Part shown: positions 1 to 8,867 of the stretch, piece after piece
Numbering within the stretch: position 1 is the first letter of the stretch
Layout of the letters: each line of letters starts with the position of its first letter
Assembly: GCF_902859595.1 (NCBI RefSeq)
Contig: NZ_CADIJQ010000001.1
Span: 310,001 to 374,000, forward strand
Reading direction: 5' to 3'
From: Achromobacter kerstersii
GTDB lineage: Bacteria; Pseudomonadota; Gammaproteobacteria; Burkholderiales; Burkholderiaceae_B
DNA length: 64,000 nucleotides
Notes under the pieces: model-generated
Told to the model about the DNA's origin: nothing
The model's database searches: none
Seen by the model: the letters and a program-made list of their open reading frames with translations, nothing else
Program-made: the position numbers and the translations under genes

Positions 1-181
1 GATCGCCGATACGCCGTACTCATCGGGCGGGCGGCACATACCGCTGACGGTCAGCATCGGCATTTCCGCGCTGCATACGAAGGACGAGGATGCAGAGCTG
101 GCGCTCAGCCGCAGTGACCGCGCGCTGTATTACGCCAAGCAACGGGGACGCAATCGGATTGAATCGGTGTCTTATCGATAG
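1..181 (+). CDS. Diguanylate cyclase (GGDEF domain), C-terminal fragment
   Basis: The window begins inside this gene. The open frame starting at base 2 runs to a TAG at 179-181 and gives about 59 residues. They contain the end of a GGDEF domain: a strand reading LTVSIGISAL, followed by the final helix with ALYYAKQRGRNRI, which is the usual closing signature (A-x-Y-x-A-K-x-x-G-R-N-R). GGDEF domains make cyclic di-GMP from two GTP. The GG(D/E)EF loop itself lies outside the window, so activity cannot be judged. No other domain follows the GGDEF end, so it was the last domain of its protein. Confidence 0.85.
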   Translation, partial: IADTPYSSGGRHIPLTVSIGISALHTKDEDAELALSRSDRALYYAKQRGRNRIESVSYR

Positions 182-341
182 CACGACCCGGCGGGGCCTG
201 GTTTTGGGGCAAGGGCGGCTTTTCGAAGACCGGACAACGTTGCTCCCACGCATTCATGGTGAAAGCCCTAAGCCGCGCCCACCGTGACGGCGTGCGCTTG
301 CAGGATGCTTCAGCGAGGTCGCCACAATAAATGTGAATCGC

Positions 342-420
342 GGAGTCAGACTGCAATATCATTTTGAAATTGCAGTCTGACACGCTATGCGGCGGGCAAT
401 TCCAAATTGCAGTCTGACAC
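342..420. repeat. Three-copy 13-bp repeat forming a hairpin
   Basis: This is the only structured part of the 299-base gap between the GGDEF gene and the lytic transglycosylase gene. The motif ATTGCAGTCTGAC occurs directly at 369-381 and 406-418 and as its reverse complement at 345-357. The direct copies are identical over 17 bases (367-383 and 404-420). The inverted pair makes a perfect 13-bp stem with an 11-base loop (358-368). There is no T-run after the stem, so it is not a classical terminator. It could be an operator, a mobile repeat remnant or an mRNA leader structure. The rest of the gap (182-341) shows nothing I can name. Confidence 0.6.
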
Positions 421-480
421 TGCTATTCAGTGGGTTTGCTTGACGAGATAGCTTCATCGTTCCCACGCTTCGGAGGCGCC

Positions 481-1911
481 ATGTCGTTCCGTCTAATTGC
501 GCTGGCGCTGTCCGCATGTTTGCCTTTCGTATCCGCAGGCGTGTCCCACGCGGCCGATCCGCCATCCAAGACCGATCCCCTGACGCTGGCCTATAACATC
601 AAGCCTTGGACGGGCGACCTGGACGGGATGATTCAGCGCCGGCAGATCCGCGTGCTGGTGCCCTACAACAGAACCCTTTATTTTCTGGACCAGGGCGGCA
701 CCCAGCGCGGCATCATTGCTGAAATGATGACGGCGTTCGATAACGACTTGAACCGACAACTGAAGAACAAGAACGTCCGGGTTCACGTCGTCTTTCTGCC
801 CACGTCCCGAGAACGTCTGATCCCGGATTTGCTGGCAGGAAAAGGCGACATCATCGCCGCCAATCTAACGGTGACTGAAGAACGTCAGAAGCAAGTGGAC
901 TTCAGTACGCCCCTGGCAAAGGGCGTGCCCGAAATCATCGTCGCTGCGCCCGGTGCGCCGGCGTTGACATCGCTGGACGACCTTGCCGGGCAGGAACTCT
1001 TCATTAACCCCGCCAGCAGCTATTACGGCAGCGTCAAAAAGCTGAACACGGATTTGGAAGCCAGGGGCTTGAAGCCCGCCATCGTCCGCGATGCGCCTGG
1101 CGTGTTCGAAACCGACGACATTCTGGAAATGGTCAGTGCTGACTTGGTGAAGTACACCGTGTCGGACCGCTATCTGGCGAATTTCTGGAAGCAGATCTTT
1201 CCGCAGATACGGGTGTATGAAAACCTGGAAGTGGCTACGGGCAATGACATCGCGTTCGCCTTCCGGAAGGGTTCGCCCAAGCTGGCCGCCACGCTGAATC
1301 CCTTCATGGAGAAGAACCGCGTTGGCACGTCATTCGGCAACCAGCAACTGACCAAGTACTTGAAGTCCGTTCAGTGGGTGGAGGGCGCGACGGACCCGAA
1401 GGAAATCGATAAATTCCACCGGTTGGCAGAGTTCTTCCGCAAGTACAGCGATCAGTACAGCATTGACTGGCTGTTGATGATGGCGCAGGGCTATCAGGAG
1501 TCGCGGCTGGATCAACAGGCCAAGAGTTCGGTGGGCGCGGTGGGTGTCATGCAGATCATGCCCGCCACGGGCAAAGACCTGGACGTGGGAGACATCCGCC
1601 GCGAAGAAGAGAACATTCACGGCGGCGTGAAATACATCCGTTTCATGATTGACCAGTACTACGCCAAAGAGCCCATGACGGAACTGAACAAGGGCCTGTT
1701 CGCGTTTGCTGCCTATAACGCCGGCCCCGGCCGGATCAGTCAGCTGCGCAAGGAAGCTGCCGAAAAAGGACTGGACCCGAACGTGTGGTTCGACAACGTG
1801 GAACGCGTCGCCGCCCAGCGCATCGGCCGGGAAACCGTTCAGTATGTCAGCAACATCTACAAGTACTACATCGCCTATTCGCTCGTGCGGGCGCAGGGCG
1901 CTGCGAATTAA
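481..1911 (+). CDS. Membrane-bound lytic transglycosylase F-like protein (solute-binding domain plus SLT domain)
   Basis: The start at 481 is chosen over an in-frame ATG at 430 because GGAGG lies at 472-476 and a clear signal peptide follows (MSFRLIALALSACLPFVSAG, cleavage near AHA). The 476-residue product has two parts. A periplasmic solute-binding domain of the SBP_bac_3 type covers roughly residues 45-300. A lysozyme-like SLT domain covers about 325-470, with the catalytic glutamate in QESRLD, the GVMQIMPATG motif and the AYNAGPGR motif. This is the MltF architecture. MltF enzymes cut the glycan strands of peptidoglycan and release 1,6-anhydromuropeptides. The gene stands alone, so I use the family name and no gene symbol. 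The presence of the binding domain suggests control by a ligand, probably a muropeptide, as inferred for the family. Confidence 0.85.
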   Translation: MSFRLIALALSACLPFVSAGVSHAADPPSKTDPLTLAYNIKPWTGDLDGMIQRRQIRVLVPYNRTLYFLDQGGTQRGIIAEMMTAFDNDLNRQLKNKNVRVHVVFLPTSRERLIPDLLAGKGDIIAANLTVTEERQKQVDFSTPLAKGVPEIIVAAPGAPALTSLDDLAGQELFINPASSYYGSVKKLNTDLEARGLKPAIVRDAPGVFETDDILEMVSADLVKYTVSDRYLANFWKQIFPQIRVYENLEVATGNDIAFAFRKGSPKLAATLNPFMEKNRVGTSFGNQQLTKYLKSVQWVEGATDPKEIDKFHRLAEFFRKYSDQYSIDWLLMMAQGYQESRLDQQAKSSVGAVGVMQIMPATGKDLDVGDIRREEENIHGGVKYIRFMIDQYYAKEPMTELNKGLFAFAAYNAGPGRISQLRKEAAEKGLDPNVWFDNVERVAAQRIGRETVQYVSNIYKYYIAYSLVRAQGAAN

Positions 1912-1981
1912 GGAGTCTGACTGCGCTCTGCGACAGCACGACAGCAAGTCGCCCTTGATACGCGATATTCAATTTGGCGAA

Positions 1982-2875
1982 TCAGTCCGCACTTGCCGCT
2001 TCCCGCAACGCGCCGATGAGCAACTCGGCCGGTCTGGACAGCGAGCGGCCCGCCCGCCGCAAGATGCCGATGTATCGATATAGCGGAGGATCTTCGATCG
2101 CAATGCGCCGCAGGCGCGTGGTGTCGTCTCCTCGCACCACCAGCTCTGAAAGGATGGCCACCCCGAGCCCCTGCGCCGCCATCGCCGTGATGGTCGAGTT
2201 ATAGACGGCCTCGTATGCCGCGGGCAGCGAAATCTTGTTCTTGTCGGCCGCGGCCTCAATGTGCATGCGGATGCTGCTTTCCCTGACCGGCAGAATAAGC
2301 GGCGGGCCGGCCAGGTCTTTGAATTTCACTGAGTTCCGCTTCGTCCACGGGTAATCCGGCGCCACAAAGGCGCAGAAGCGGTCGGTCATCAACTTCTCCC
2401 AGACCAGCTCCGGATCGCGTTTAACCGGGCTGCCAACACCAAAATCGACCTCGCCGTTGCGGATCATATAGGTCAGGCGAGCGGCCACGGTGTCTCGGAT
2501 ACGGAGGGTAATGCGGGGATAGTCGCGATTCAGCCGATGAATCGCACGGGGCAATAGGCCCGCAGCCACCGACGGCAGGGCCGCCACCGTCACGGTGCCA
2601 CGGTCGGGATCGGTTGCCTCTCGGGCATGGGTGACCAGGTCTTCAATTTCAGCGACTAAGCGTTCGATTCGCGGGAACAGTTCCTGGCCATGCGGCGTCA
2701 GCGTCACGCTTCTGCGATTGCGGTCGAACAGTTCCGTGCGCAAGTGCTTTTCAAGCTGCTGGATCTGGATGGTGAGCGCCGACTGGGAGATGTGCAGTTC
2801 GTAGGCGGCCCGGGTGAAGTTTCCCAGGCGGGCGATCGCGAGGAAGGCGCGCAACTGCTTGAGATCACCCAGCAT
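1982..2875 (-). CDS. LysR-family transcriptional regulator of the adjacent sugar-acid operon
   Basis: The start at 2875 is preferred over an upstream in-frame start at 2956 because GGAGA lies about nine bases upstream and the usual LysR beginning (MLGDLKQLRAFLAIARLGNF) follows at once. The product is 297 residues, normal for the family. It has an N-terminal winged helix-turn-helix (TRAAYELHISQSALTIQIQQ, about residues 17-37) and a periplasmic-binding-like effector domain from about residue 90. The gene is divergent from the 3-hydroxyacyl-CoA-dehydrogenase-like gene at 3019 across a 143-bp AT-rich gap. LysR proteins usually control such divergent neighbours, so it probably senses a hexuronate or a derivative and controls the operon at 3019-8846. 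The ligand is inference. Confidence 0.9.
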   Translation of the reverse strand: MLGDLKQLRAFLAIARLGNFTRAAYELHISQSALTIQIQQLEKHLRTELFDRNRRSVTLTPHGQELFPRIERLVAEIEDLVTHAREATDPDRGTVTVAALPSVAAGLLPRAIHRLNRDYPRITLRIRDTVAARLTYMIRNGEVDFGVGSPVKRDPELVWEKLMTDRFCAFVAPDYPWTKRNSVKFKDLAGPPLILPVRESSIRMHIEAAADKNKISLPAAYEAVYNSTITAMAAQGLGVAILSELVVRGDDTTRLRRIAIEDPPLYRYIGILRRAGRSLSRPAELLIGALREAASAD

Positions 2876-3018
2876 TACCGGTCTCCGTGTTGGTACGCCA
2901 ACTGACGAACTATTGATATTTTTGAAAACTCTATTCGTTTCTTTGAATTTTACCAATCGCTACCGCCTCTGTAAATTGTGGTGCAGCAGTTGACCAGGCA
3001 CCTAACCAGGAACAAGCG

Positions 3019-3954
3019 ATGAGCAGCATCAACAAAGTGGTGGTGGTGGGCGGTGGAACCATGGGTTGCGCGGTGGCCGCCATGTTCAATGTGGCGGGGT
3101 GGCGCGTCCATGTTGTCGAGTCGGATGCGGCGGCGCGGCTTGCCTTGCCCGGAAAAGTGGATGCTGCCGCGCAGGCGCTTGGCGCCGATGGGCGTCAATC
3201 ACCGCCATCCATTCATAGTGCGCTGATCCATGTGGACTGGGCCGATGTCGATATCGTCATTGAATGCGTATTCGAGGATCTCGCACTCAAGCAGGCAGTC
3301 TTTGCCGAACTTGAAACGCTGTGCCCAGCCCCGATTCCCTTGACCAGCAATTCATCAAGCTTTCCCATCAGCCAGATCGCGAAAGGCCTGGCGACCCAGA
3401 GCCGGATGCTCGGGCTGCACTTTTTCATGCCCGCCCATCTTGTGCCGGCGGTGGAGGTGGTTTGCAGCGAGGCGTCCGATGCGTCGACCGCCGATGATGT
3501 CAGCGCCATCATGCTGGCGGTCGGCAAAAAGCCGATCCGCGTCAAGCGCGATATCCCGGGGTTTCTGGCCAACCGCATTCAGCATGCGCTGATGCGCGAG
3601 GCAATCGCCCTGGTCGAAGAGGGCTTCGCCTCGGCGCAAGACGTAGACGCCGCCGTGCGCTATGGGTTCGGCTTTCGGTACATCGCGGCCGGCCCGCTGC
3701 TGCAAAAAGATCTGGCGGGTATCGACATCCACTGCGCGGCGGCGACGACGATGTATCCGTACTTGCGTACCGACCAGGAGCCCAGCGCCTACATGCGCAA
3801 ACTGGTCGCCAACGGCGACATCGGCGTGAAATCGCCCTCGTTGCGCGGCTTCTACCAATGGACGCCCGAGCAAGTGGCGGTCGAACAGAGACGTTACGAG
3901 ACGGCACTGCTGAAAGCCGCGCGAATTCTGGCGGATGAAGAGGTGGCCCACTGA
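3019..3954 (+). CDS. 3-hydroxyacyl-CoA dehydrogenase family NAD-dependent oxidoreductase
   Basis: This 311-residue protein has an N-terminal Rossmann domain with the NAD-binding motif VVGGGTMG (about residues 8-15), the family motif HFFMPAHLVPAVEVV near residue 135, and the helical C-terminal domain with DIPGFLANRIQHALMREA. The family includes L-3-hydroxyacyl-CoA dehydrogenases, L-carnitine dehydrogenase and L-gulonate 3-dehydrogenase (lambda-crystallin). There is no second fatty-acid enzyme nearby. The gene heads an operon with a TRAP transporter, a uronate dehydrogenase and a lactonase, so oxidation of a hydroxy sugar acid is a better guess than beta-oxidation. The substrate is not determined. 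AGGAAC lies upstream of the ATG. Confidence 0.8.
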   Translation: MSSINKVVVVGGGTMGCAVAAMFNVAGWRVHVVESDAAARLALPGKVDAAAQALGADGRQSPPSIHSALIHVDWADVDIVIECVFEDLALKQAVFAELETLCPAPIPLTSNSSSFPISQIAKGLATQSRMLGLHFFMPAHLVPAVEVVCSEASDASTADDVSAIMLAVGKKPIRVKRDIPGFLANRIQHALMREAIALVEEGFASAQDVDAAVRYGFGFRYIAAGPLLQKDLAGIDIHCAAATTMYPYLRTDQEPSAYMRKLVANGDIGVKSPSLRGFYQWTPEQVAVEQRRYETALLKAARILADEEVAH

Positions 3955-4078
3955 CACCCCATATCCAGCAAGCGCGGCATTCATAAACGACGCCAACAAT
4001 AAAAATCTGCAATGCAGTTCCCTGCCAAAAACAAAGGGGAGAGGTGATGAGACAAGACAAGCAACACGGGGAGGCACG

Positions 4079-4669
4079 ATGAACGAACACTCTGCATCCC
4101 ACAGCACGTTCCGGGCGGTGCAACGAACCATGGAGTCCATCAACAACGCCGCAGAAAAAGTCGCCGGGCTTTTTCTCTTCGGCATGATCGTTGCCGTTTC
4201 CATTTCTGTTTTAGCCCGGCTGCTTTACACCTACACCGGCATCTCGGTGTCCACGCCATGGGCCGAAGAGCTTGCGCGCTTCCTGATGGTCGGAAGCGTC
4301 TTCATTGGCGGCGCGGTGGCCGCCTACCACCTGCGCCTGATCGGGGTCGACGTCTTTGCCAGCCTGGTCCCCGAGCGGCTTGCCCGCTGGCTGCGGTTTG
4401 TGTCCCATCTGCTGACCCTGGCGCTGGCGGTGCTGCTGGTATGGAAATCCACACGGCTGATTGAACTGGGCATGAAGCAATGGTCGCCCGCGATGGAAAT
4501 GCCCATGGCCTATGTCTATGCATGTATGGCGATCGGCTGCCTGCTCATGTGTGCGAACACGCTGACCAATGCAGCCAAAGAGCTGCTGAACGTGGAATCG
4601 CCACAACGTGAATCAGCGGAAATGGAAGAGGCCATGGAAATCAAGAACAGTGTCGAGGGGGCAATATGA
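4079..4669 (+). CDS. TRAP transporter small permease subunit (DctQ type)
   Basis: The start at 4079 is preferred to an in-frame start at 3935 because the sequence GGGGAGG lies just upstream, and the 48 residues before it look like untranslated leader. The 196-residue product has four predicted membrane segments (about residues 20-42, 60-80, 97-118 and 140-160), as DctQ proteins do. It carries the family-typical WAEELARFLMVG stretch between helices 1 and 2. DctQ pairs with the large permease DctM and a periplasmic receptor DctP to import organic acids using the sodium gradient. Its stop codon overlaps the dctM start (ATGA at 4666-4669), so the two are translationally coupled. Confidence 0.88.
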   Translation: MNEHSASHSTFRAVQRTMESINNAAEKVAGLFLFGMIVAVSISVLARLLYTYTGISVSTPWAEELARFLMVGSVFIGGAVAAYHLRLIGVDVFASLVPERLARWLRFVSHLLTLALAVLLVWKSTRLIELGMKQWSPAMEMPMAYVYACMAIGCLLMCANTLTNAAKELLNVESPQRESAEMEEAMEIKNSVEGAI

Positions 4670-5937
4670 TTCTCGTGCTTGGCTTGTCGTTTTTTCTGAT
4701 CATGCTGATCGGCGCGCCGATCATGACCGCGCTGGGGCTGTCCGCGGCGATGGCATTGCAATCGGGTGACCGGTCGCTACTGATGGTGGTGCAGATGGCC
4801 TTCCAGGCGCTGGATTCATTCAGCCTGATGGCCGTGCCATTCTTCATTCTTGCGGGCCATCTCATGCAGTCGGGCGGCGTGGCGCGAAGGCTGGTTCAGT
4901 TGGCCAATGCGTTCGTCGGCTGGATTCGAGGCGGCTTGGGCGCCGTCGCCGTGCTCACGTCCTTGCTGTTTGCCACCGTGTCCGGGTCGTCGTCCGCAAC
5001 CACTGCGGCAATTGGCTCGGTGCTGATCCCCGAAATGGAGAAAAAGGGCTATCCACGAGCCTTCGCCGCATCGATTGCGGCGTCGTCCGGGGAACTGGGG
5101 GCCATCATCCCGCCTTCCATTCCCATGGTCGTCTATGCGCTGACGGCCAATGTGTCGGTCGGTGCGCTGTTCATCGCGGGCATTCTGCCGGGGCTCTTGA
5201 TTGCCTTGTCGCTGATCCTGACGGTTTGCGTGATCGCCAGCATCAAAGGCTTTGACGCCGTGCGTGTGATGAGCCTGAAGGACTGGACAACTGGCGTGCT
5301 GACGGCCTTGCGGGACGCGATGTTGGCGCTGATGATGCCCGTCATTATTCTCGGCGGCATCTATGGCGGCTTGTTCACGCCTACCGAGGCATCCTGCGTT
5401 GCGGTGCTCTACGGCCTGGCGCTGGGGATGTTCGTCTACAAGGAAATCACCCTCAAGAATTTGCCCACCATCTTCGGCCGGGCCGCGGTGATGTCCGCGA
5501 TCATCTTGCTGATCGTCGCTTTTGCCGCGGTGTTTGCCTACCTGCTGACCATCAACCAGGTGCCGCAGCGCGTTGCCGCCATGCTGGGTTCGATGACCAC
5601 CAACCCCATCGTTTTCCTGCTGCTGGTGAACATCATGTTGTTCGTCGTTGGCATGTTCATCGAAGCGCTGGCGGCAATCCTGATCATTGTGCCGATCCTG
5701 GCGCCCATCAGCGTGGCCTTCGGCATCGACCCGATCCATTTCGGCATGATCGTGATCACCAACCTGGCAGTCGGAATGGTGACGCCGCCAGTGGGCGTGA
5801 ATCTGTTCGTGGTGTGCGAGGTTGCCCAGCTGAAGATGCATCAGTTGGCCCGCTACCTGGTCCTCTTCCTGGCGGTGTTGGTCGTGGACATCATGATCAT
5901 TTCGTACGTGCCCATCCTCAGTACCGCGTTTCTGTAG
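4666..5937 (+). CDS. TRAP transporter large permease subunit (DctM type)
   Basis: This 423-residue very hydrophobic protein has the length and about 12 membrane segments of DctM subunits. Recognisable family features are SGSSSATTAAIGSVLIPEM near residue 105, GELGAIIPPSIPMVVYA near 145, FTPTEASCVAVLYG near 240, and VGMVTPPVGVNLFVV near 370. It forms the sodium-coupled channel part of a TRAP transporter in the inner membrane. It starts inside the stop codon of the DctQ gene and is followed after 72 bases by the receptor gene. The set is complete and in the order Q-M-P. Confidence 0.93.
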   Translation: MILVLGLSFFLIMLIGAPIMTALGLSAAMALQSGDRSLLMVVQMAFQALDSFSLMAVPFFILAGHLMQSGGVARRLVQLANAFVGWIRGGLGAVAVLTSLLFATVSGSSSATTAAIGSVLIPEMEKKGYPRAFAASIAASSGELGAIIPPSIPMVVYALTANVSVGALFIAGILPGLLIALSLILTVCVIASIKGFDAVRVMSLKDWTTGVLTALRDAMLALMMPVIILGGIYGGLFTPTEASCVAVLYGLALGMFVYKEITLKNLPTIFGRAAVMSAIILLIVAFAAVFAYLLTINQVPQRVAAMLGSMTTNPIVFLLLVNIMLFVVGMFIEALAAILIIVPILAPISVAFGIDPIHFGMIVITNLAVGMVTPPVGVNLFVVCEVAQLKMHQLARYLVLFLAVLVVDIMIISYVPILSTAFL

Positions 5938-6009
5938 GCAGCAGCACCGGGCCGCCGCCCGGTGCGAACTAAAAAAATCATAAATCTGGAAGTCACCCAG
6001 GAGACAAAA

Positions 6010-7002
6010 ATGAGCATGCTCAAGAAGATCATTGGTACGGGAGCCATCAGCCTGTTGCTGCTGTCGGCGCCCACTCATGCATTGAACATGGATGTGGGGC
6101 ACACACTGACCACGGACAGCCCGTTCCACGTCGGCACGCAGAAATTTGCCGATATCCTCAAAGAGAAATCGAACGGCAAGATCAACGTCACGGTGTTCCC
6201 GCACTCACAGTTGGGCGGGGAACTCACGATGATTCAAGGCGCCGTGGCCGGCGCGACGGACCTGTTTGTTACCGGGCAACCGGCCCTGAACAATGTGGTG
6301 AAAGAGTTCCTGGTTTTTGACACACCGTTTCTGTTCGACAACGTCCAGCAGGCCAATGAGATCCTGGCCGGACCCGTTGGCGACAAGTTCATGGCCATCC
6401 TTCCCAAGTATGGCCTTGTCGGCCTGGGCTGGTTTTCCGCCATTGAACGCAACGTCTTTGGCAACCGTGCCATCAATTCCGCTGGCGACTTGAAAGGCAT
6501 GAAAATCCGCGTCATCCAGTCGCCGGGATACGTCGAAAGCTACAAGACCCTGGGCGCACAGGCCACCCCGATGGCGTATTCCGAGCTGTACCTGGCGCTG
6601 CAGCAGAAGGTGATCGACGGCGGCGAGACCACCCCGGATCAATTCGTGTCGGACAAGTTCATCGAGGTGTCCAAGTACTTCAACATGACGCACATCAATA
6701 TCCATCCGGCGCTGCTGGTCATGTCGAAGACGCGTTGGGATTCCCTTTCCGAGAACGACCGGAAAATCGTGAAGGAGTCTGCCGATGAAGCCATGGCCTA
6801 TGCCCGCGACTATTACAAGAAGGTCTACGACGACGGGATGAAGACCATGGCGGCAAAGGGCGTCACCGTCGTTCATCCGAGCGACATTGACTCCCTGGTG
6901 CAGGCAACCCGGCCTGTCGTGAAAAAGCTGGTCGGCGATGCGCCAGGCGGCCAGGCGCTCTATGACGCCGTGATCGAAGCCAAAGCCAACACCAAAAAAT
7001 GA
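6010..7002 (+). CDS. TRAP transporter periplasmic solute receptor (DctP type), probable hexuronate binder
   Basis: The start at 6010 follows AGGAGA and gives a signal peptide (MSMLKKIIGTGAISLLLLSA, cleavage near THA). The ORF could begin at 5962, but those residues precede the signal peptide. The 330-residue protein shows the DctP fold motifs: DSPFHVGTQKFADILKEKS near the N-terminus, LKGMKIRVIQSPGYVESY with the conserved carboxylate-binding arginine near residue 160, and the MAYSELYLALQQKVIDGGE helix. DctP receptors bind carboxylated substrates. Glucuronate and galacturonate receptors are known in this family, and the uronate dehydrogenase next door supports that choice. The exact ligand is inference. 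The stop overlaps an ATG that opens the next frame. Confidence 0.88.
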   Translation: MSMLKKIIGTGAISLLLLSAPTHALNMDVGHTLTTDSPFHVGTQKFADILKEKSNGKINVTVFPHSQLGGELTMIQGAVAGATDLFVTGQPALNNVVKEFLVFDTPFLFDNVQQANEILAGPVGDKFMAILPKYGLVGLGWFSAIERNVFGNRAINSAGDLKGMKIRVIQSPGYVESYKTLGAQATPMAYSELYLALQQKVIDGGETTPDQFVSDKFIEVSKYFNMTHINIHPALLVMSKTRWDSLSENDRKIVKESADEAMAYARDYYKKVYDDGMKTMAAKGVTVVHPSDIDSLVQATRPVVKKLVGDAPGGQALYDAVIEAKANTKK

Positions 7003-7040
7003 TCCATGACTCCGCCCCGCCGGAAAAAACAGGAAAGCCG

Positions 7041-7874
7041 ATGACTCATTTCAACCAACCTGAAAACCTGCGGGTGCTGATCACGGGCGCGGCAGGGAAC
7101 ATAGGCAAATGCCTGCGCGCACATCTGCGCGGCCGCTATGCCTTGCTGCGCCTGGCCGATATTGCCGAACAGGAACCCGCGCAAGCGGGCGAGGAAATCT
7201 GCACGATCGATGTGCGCGACATGGATTCGGTTGCGCGTTGCATGGAAGGCATCGATTGCGTCGTCCACCTGGCCGGGATTCCCGGCGTGGACACGTGGGA
7301 CAAGATTCTGCCGATGAACATCGACGGCTGCTACAACGTGTTCGAGGCGGCTCGCCGCCAACACGTGCCGCGCGTCATTTTCGCCAGTTCGAACCATGCC
7401 GTGGGCTACCACCGCAGGGAAAAATTTCTGGACAACACTGTGGAACCCCGGCCGGACTCGCTGTACGGCGTCTCGAAAGTGTTTGGCGAGGCCCTGGGCA
7501 GGATGTATGCCGACAAGTACGGCATGTCGGTTGCCTGCCTGCGCATCGGCACATTCCGCACGCCCGACCGCCCAAGCGAAGCACGCCAGCTCCTGACCTG
7601 GCTCAGCCACCGGGACATGGCGCAGTTGGCGCGCCGCTGCATTGAGCACGAGTCCTATCACTTCGTTGTGGTCTATGGCGCGTCGAACAACCTGCGCAAC
7701 CGGTGGGACAACTCCAACGTCAAATTCCTGGGGTACGAGCCGCAAGACGACTCCGAAGTTTTCGCCGCGGAAATACTCGCCCAGAACGTACCCGAGGACC
7801 CCATCGCCGCCCAGTTCCATGGCGGCTTCTATTGCCCCCTGGAGTTCGTTGGCACGACCGACCGCATTTCTTGA
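7041..7874 (+). CDS. udh: Uronate dehydrogenase (NAD-dependent epimerase/dehydratase family)
   Basis: I choose the ATG at 7041, which has AGGAAAG upstream, over the in-frame ATG at 6999. The 277-residue product is a short-chain dehydrogenase with the Rossmann motif GAAGNIG (residues 16-22) and the catalytic pair Tyr142-x3-Lys146 (LYGVSK). The run FASSNHAVGYH near residue 115 and the end of the protein (NNLRNRWDNSNVKFLGYEPQ) are typical of bacterial uronate dehydrogenases. These oxidise D-galacturonate or D-glucuronate with NAD to the aldarolactone in the cytoplasm, the first step of the oxidative uronate route. It lies between the TRAP transporter and a lactonase, which fits import, oxidation and lactone opening. 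Confidence 0.85.
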   Translation: MTHFNQPENLRVLITGAAGNIGKCLRAHLRGRYALLRLADIAEQEPAQAGEEICTIDVRDMDSVARCMEGIDCVVHLAGIPGVDTWDKILPMNIDGCYNVFEAARRQHVPRVIFASSNHAVGYHRREKFLDNTVEPRPDSLYGVSKVFGEALGRMYADKYGMSVACLRIGTFRTPDRPSEARQLLTWLSHRDMAQLARRCIEHESYHFVVVYGASNNLRNRWDNSNVKFLGYEPQDDSEVFAAEILAQNVPEDPIAAQFHGGFYCPLEFVGTTDRIS

Positions 7875-7931
7875 GCGGCCCGCGTAGAAATCGTTGCCGT
7901 CCACCAGCCATCAACCAGTTGCCGGGAAACC

Positions 7932-8846
7932 ATGTACGCCGCACCGCCTGCCATTCAAGCCGAAGTCTTTGCCCGCCTGCCCGACGCCTTCCGCAAGCCG
8001 GAAGGCACTTCCGAGTGGCATCGCTACCAGCCGGGCAACCAGCCGCCTCATTCCCTGCTGGAGGGTCCGTCTTTTGACGCACACGGGCGTCTGTATTGCG
8101 TGGATGTGCCTTGGGGCCGCGTGTTCCGGGTGGACACGCAGGGCGGGTTCGAATTGATCGCCGAATACGACGGCGAACCCAATGGCCTGAAGATCCACCG
8201 GGACGGGCGCATCTTCATTGCGGACTATGCGCGCGGCATCATGCAGCTTGATCCTGAAACGGGCAAGGCAACGCCCGTGCTTGAAAGGGTGCACCTTGAG
8301 CGTCTGAAGGCCGTGAACGACCTGGTGTTCGCGTCTAACGGCGATCTGTATTTCACCGATCAAGGGCTGACCGGCTGGCACGACCAGACCGGCCGGGTAT
8401 TCCGGCGTCGGGCCGACGGCCGTGTTGATTGCCTGTTGGACAATATCCCCAGCCCCAACGGTCTGGTGCTGGACCCCAGCGAGTCGGTGCTCTATGTGGC
8501 GGTAACGCGGGCAAACGCCATCTGGCGCGTCCCGCTCACTCGCGAGGGGCAGGTGACCAAAGTCGGAACCTTCATCCAGATGTCCGGCGGAGGCGGGCCG
8601 GACGGCCTGGCCATCGATGAAGACGGCAATCTGGCCGTGGCGCATGTGGGGCTGGGCGCGGTCTGGTTGTTCAGCAACCGGGGCGAGCCCATGTTGCGCA
8701 TCAATTCGCCGCTCGGGGCATTGACGACCAATGTTGCCTTCGGCGGCCCGGACCGCAAAACGCTTTACATCACCGAGTCCGAGTCAGGGTCCATCCTGCG
8801 AGCCCCGATGCCCACCGCGGGCCGGGTCATGTATTCGGGTGTTTGA
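7932..8846 (+). CDS. SMP-30/gluconolactonase/LRE-family lactonase
   Basis: The 304-residue protein is a six-bladed beta-propeller of the SMP-30 type. Visible family features are EGPSFDAHGRLYCVDVPWGRVFR near residue 45, the metal-binding asparagine region LKAVNDLVFASNGDLYFTD near 125, and SPNGLVLDPSESVLYVAVT near 175, followed by GGPDGLAIDEDGNLAVAH. These enzymes use a divalent metal to hydrolyse sugar lactones. Placed directly after uronate dehydrogenase, it probably opens galactaro- or glucarolactone to the aldarate. No aldarate dehydratase or ketodeoxyglucarate enzyme follows, so the pathway must finish with genes elsewhere. It is the last gene of the operon. Confidence 0.85.
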   Translation: MYAAPPAIQAEVFARLPDAFRKPEGTSEWHRYQPGNQPPHSLLEGPSFDAHGRLYCVDVPWGRVFRVDTQGGFELIAEYDGEPNGLKIHRDGRIFIADYARGIMQLDPETGKATPVLERVHLERLKAVNDLVFASNGDLYFTDQGLTGWHDQTGRVFRRRADGRVDCLLDNIPSPNGLVLDPSESVLYVAVTRANAIWRVPLTREGQVTKVGTFIQMSGGGGPDGLAIDEDGNLAVAHVGLGAVWLFSNRGEPMLRINSPLGALTTNVAFGGPDRKTLYITESESGSILRAPMPTAGRVMYSGV

Positions 8847-8867
8847 AGCCCCTGGTTGGCATCAAAT

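Noticed and set aside
4816..6204. Minus-strand open frame of 462 codons opposite the TRAP permease gene
   Set aside because: The product is a His/Gln/Asp/Arg-rich string with no fold, the complement of the hydrophobic DctM coding sequence.
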